NCBI GenBank assembly: GCA_964500675.1
Contig: CAZCNY010000001.1
Location: 1 to 64,000, forward strand
Source: CAMLJR01 sp964500675
Lineage (GTDB): Bacteria; Pseudomonadota; Gammaproteobacteria; Pseudomonadales; CAMLJR01
DNA: 64,000 nucleotides
Direction of reading: 5' to 3'
A program made the translations under genes and the position numbers. The notes below the pieces were generated by a model that saw only the letters and a program-made list of their open reading frames with translations, was not told the origin of the DNA and did no database searches. Positions 61,772 to 64,000 of the stretch are shown one piece after another (the first letter of the stretch is position 1; the number at the start of each line of letters is the position of its first letter).

Positions 61772-64000
61772 CTATACTGAGCTCGCAAATTTTTCCCACA
61801 TCTGCTTAAAAGCATCTTCCAAGTTTTGCGCAAATGTTTTCGCATCACATAATGGCGACGATTCCAATTTCGCGCGCAACTCGCCACGCAGCCTCGCCAA
61901 ACCTGCTAAATCCGCAGCCTTTTGCACCGTGAGATCCACGTATTCATCTTCGCTTTGTGCGACCCAGTCCGATAAACCGAGATTGTGCAATATGCTCTCG
62001 CCCTGCCGAGAAACTATTCGATCCCCTTGCAGCGTGACCATGGGCACGCCCATCCAAATGCCTTGGATACTGGTCGTACCGCCGGGAAATGGGAACGGAT
62101 CAAGCGCGATATCGACGCGGTTATACGCCAGGAAATATTCTCTGCGCGGAGAAGCCTCCTGAAACTCCAACCGCTCAGTCGATATGCCTTCGTTTACAAA
62201 GCGGGACGCTAACGCTTCGCGAGCAGCCATATCGGCATATGACTGCCACTTCAGCAACAAGCGTGAATTTGGCACACGTTTCAATATGCGAGACCAAACC
62301 ACAACGACACGATCGGTTATTTTTATCTGGTTATTGAAACAGCCGAACGTGACATATCCTCGACTGAACGCGGGTAGCGGCGCAACGGCTACAGCTTCTG
62401 CAGGAAGTGTAAAACACAATCTCGTATTGGGCAGATACCAAGGCCTCTCCACAAACCAATTCGCTTCGTCGTCTCGAACGCTGTAGCGATCGCACAGAAT
62501 ATAATCCATCGCTTGCAGGCCAGTGGTTTCCCAATAACCCAACCAGGTAACCTGGATCGGCGCCGGTTTGCGTGCAAACACCAACAAACGATTAAAATGC
62601 GTATGCCCTGAGAGATCCACCAATATATCAATTTGATCGTCGCGGATTTTTTGCGCAAAAATATCGTCAGAAAGCGTGAAAACAGGTATCCACGCATGTG
62701 CCTCCGCGCGAATCCGTTCGGTCACTTCGTGCTCTGTCGCATTTGTCGAATATAAAATGATATCGACGTCATCCAGCTTACGGAGCTCGTGTAGAACACT
62801 TTCCAAGAAGTGAGCAACCGGATGATTGTTCATGTTCCCCGATACAAAGCCTACGCGCAGCCGCTTCTTTGAATTAACGGGTTTTACATGACTGAACCAT
62901 TTTCCTCGCCAAGCTGTCTCGAAGCGATTACCGAATGCTACATGAGAGTCAAAAATTTGCTTGCGCGAGTACCCAGGAAAATATTGGGAATAATGCAGCA
63001 GATGATGGTAGGGCTCAGCAAAATCTGGATCGGCTGCTATCGCCCCCCGCCAACAGTCGATGGCCTCCGTCAAACTTCCGATGCGATTAAATGCATCCCC
63101 AAGATCCATGCGTAGATGCGCATTTTGCGGCATCAACATAACCGCCTGTCTAAATGATGCGACCGCCTCACTCAGCTTACCGCTTTGAAGCGACACGATA
63201 CCGATTCCACGATGCGCCTCAGCGCAGTTGGGATCGAGCGCTATTGCGCGCTCGAAGTTTGAAGTCGCAGCCGAGAGCTGCTCACTTTCCAACTGCGCGA
63301 TTCCAAGATTTAGGTACATTTCCGTTGCATTCGGAAGCTTTAAAAGGGCAGCTTGGTATGTCTTTATAGCGTCCTCTAGTTTGGCCTCCGAACGAAAAAT
63401 CTGCCCAATATTTAAATATGCCATTTCAAAATGCGGGTTGATATTCACAGCCTGCTGAAAACTTGATAACGCCGCTTCGTAATTATTTTGAAGTTGGTAA
63501 ATCATTCCCAGTGCGGCGTGAACTTCGGCGACCTGCGGATTGCAAGCCAACACTTTTCGATAACTATCAAGTGCTGCGTTTAGCTCACCACATGCACCAA
63601 GCGCAACACCCAAACTGTAATGAGCTTGTACATAATCGGGCTGTAGTGTTACCGCCTTTCTGAGACATTCAACTCCCCTTGGAATATTCTCTTCTTTAAG
63701 CGCAACCACCCCCAACAGATACCAGGCTTCCGCGTCATTCGGTTCGCCCCTCAAAAGATCATCGAGTAGCTGCTTGGCGAACAACAAACGATTATCCTCA
63801 TAAGCGATATTAGCAAGATAAAATAGAGCGCCCGGATGTCCTGGATCCAGCTCAAGCGCTTTGCGAAAACACGATTCCGCTTCTTGCAAATGGCCAGCCT
63901 GATTATGCTGTTCGCCGATATCAACCAAATCGTCCGAAGTGGGTGATTTTTCTGTGTCGGTTGAGATTTTTATCGATACTTTATTATTCTCGATGCCGTA
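61772..64000 (-). CDS. TPR-OGT (GT41) glycosyltransferase, copy E (long form, 5' end off window)
   Basis: At least 742 codons are visible, and the frame remains open to the window edge. The first possible start in the window is the TTG at 63926-63928, but the upstream 24 codons (ending TSDDLVDIG) match the N-terminus of copy C (NSDDIVDIG), so the true start is probably beyond the edge. About eight TPRs precede a GT41 domain with VSGNMNNHPVAHFLESVL, DLSGHTHFNRLLVFARK, LGYWETTGLQAMDYILCDR, CFNNQIKITD and PFPGGTTSIQGIWMGVPMVT. It is the first gene of the visible array in transcription order. Confidence 0.88.
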   Translation of the reverse strand, partial: YGIENNKVSIKISTDTEKSPTSDDLVDIGEQHNQAGHLQEAESCFRKALELDPGHPGALFYLANIAYEDNRLLFAKQLLDDLLRGEPNDAEAWYLLGVVALKEENIPRGVECLRKAVTLQPDYVQAHYSLGVALGACGELNAALDSYRKVLACNPQVAEVHAALGMIYQLQNNYEAALSSFQQAVNINPHFEMAYLNIGQIFRSEAKLEDAIKTYQAALLKLPNATEMYLNLGIAQLESEQLSAATSNFERAIALDPNCAEAHRGIGIVSLQSGKLSEAVASFRQAVMLMPQNAHLRMDLGDAFNRIGSLTEAIDCWRGAIAADPDFAEPYHHLLHYSQYFPGYSRKQIFDSHVAFGNRFETAWRGKWFSHVKPVNSKKRLRVGFVSGNMNNHPVAHFLESVLHELRKLDDVDIILYSTNATEHEVTERIRAEAHAWIPVFTLSDDIFAQKIRDDQIDILVDLSGHTHFNRLLVFARKPAPIQVTWLGYWETTGLQAMDYILCDRYSVRDDEANWFVERPWYLPNTRLCFTLPAEAVAVAPLPAFSRGYVTFGCFNNQIKITDRVVVVWSRILKRVPNSRLLLKWQSYADMAAREALASRFVNEGISTERLEFQEASPRREYFLAYNRVDIALDPFPFPGGTTSIQGIWMGVPMVTLQGDRIVSRQGESILHNLGLSDWVAQSEDEYVDLTVQKAADLAGLARLRGELRAKLESSPLCDAKTFAQNLEDAFKQMWEKFASSV

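Noticed and set aside
1..64000. CRISPR arrays, tRNA or rRNA genes
   Set aside because: No regularly spaced repeats, no cloverleaf-like sequence and no rRNA-like sequence was noticed by eye. A tRNA scan would be the decisive check.

Overview
This window is about 64 kb of chromosomal DNA from a proteobacterium, most likely a gammaproteobacterium. The pointers are a complete lolCDE set, NhaA, a TonB-dependent receptor, an E. coli-type SdhB, and CRP/FNR- and NsrR-type operators. I cannot place it below class level. No rRNA, tRNA or CRISPR array was seen.

Layout. (1) 1-3,204, minus strand: small oxidoreductase and NTF2-like genes (a monooxygenase-like fragment, a GST, a flavin-reductase-like protein, a SnoaL-like protein), then a HEPN/AbiU2-like protein and a toxin-antitoxin pair with a perfect palindrome at its promoter. 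(2) 3,254-5,638: a copper P1B-ATPase. (3) 5,717-16,473: a catabolic cluster with one divergent SDR and then a plus-strand run of an aldehyde dehydrogenase, a tandem CMD-domain protein, three SDRs, a 3-hydroxyisobutyrate-dehydrogenase-like enzyme, a sugar-isomerase-like TIM barrel, two paralogous alpha/beta hydrolases flanking an NTF2-like gene, and a metallo-beta-lactamase-fold hydrolase. The substrate is unknown. (4) 16,608-23,582: a PAS-PAS-GGDEF-EAL protein, a GntR regulator, NhaA, a ClC transporter and an AraC regulator. (5) 23,783-28,225: a Rieske oxygenase, an NTF2-like protein and a TonB receptor, probably uptake and first oxidation of a hydrophobic or aromatic compound. (6) 28,552-31,829: a site-2-protease-like protein, a lipoprotein hydrolase and a LysR regulator.

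(7) 31,882-33,605: a scar where the 3' end of a phosphoketolase gene, an internal piece of an N-type ATP synthase beta gene and a possible IS5-type transposase remnant are fused end to end, next to an intact tyrosine recombinase. (8) 33,765-44,627, minus strand: a nitrosative-stress locus (two Rrf2/NsrR-like repressors, NnrS, a lone SdhB paralogue, quinol NO reductase, a DUF488 protein, a ClC-CBS channel, hybrid-cluster protein and its reductase). The hcp promoter has a perfect FNR/DNR box and an NsrR-type palindrome.

(9) 44,941-46,962: two AT-rich envelope or glycan genes. (10) 47,060-52,191: lolCDE, a PilZ protein and a type I-beta DAHP synthase. (11) 52,196-64,000, minus strand: a GT-C-like membrane protein followed by five tandem genes for TPR-OGT (SPINDLY/GT41) glycosyltransferases, the last running off the window. 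The OGT genes alternate long, short, long, short, shortest, which suggests duplication of a two-gene unit. Two of them share 288 bp of apparently identical DNA, a sign of recent gene conversion. This array is the most unusual feature here.
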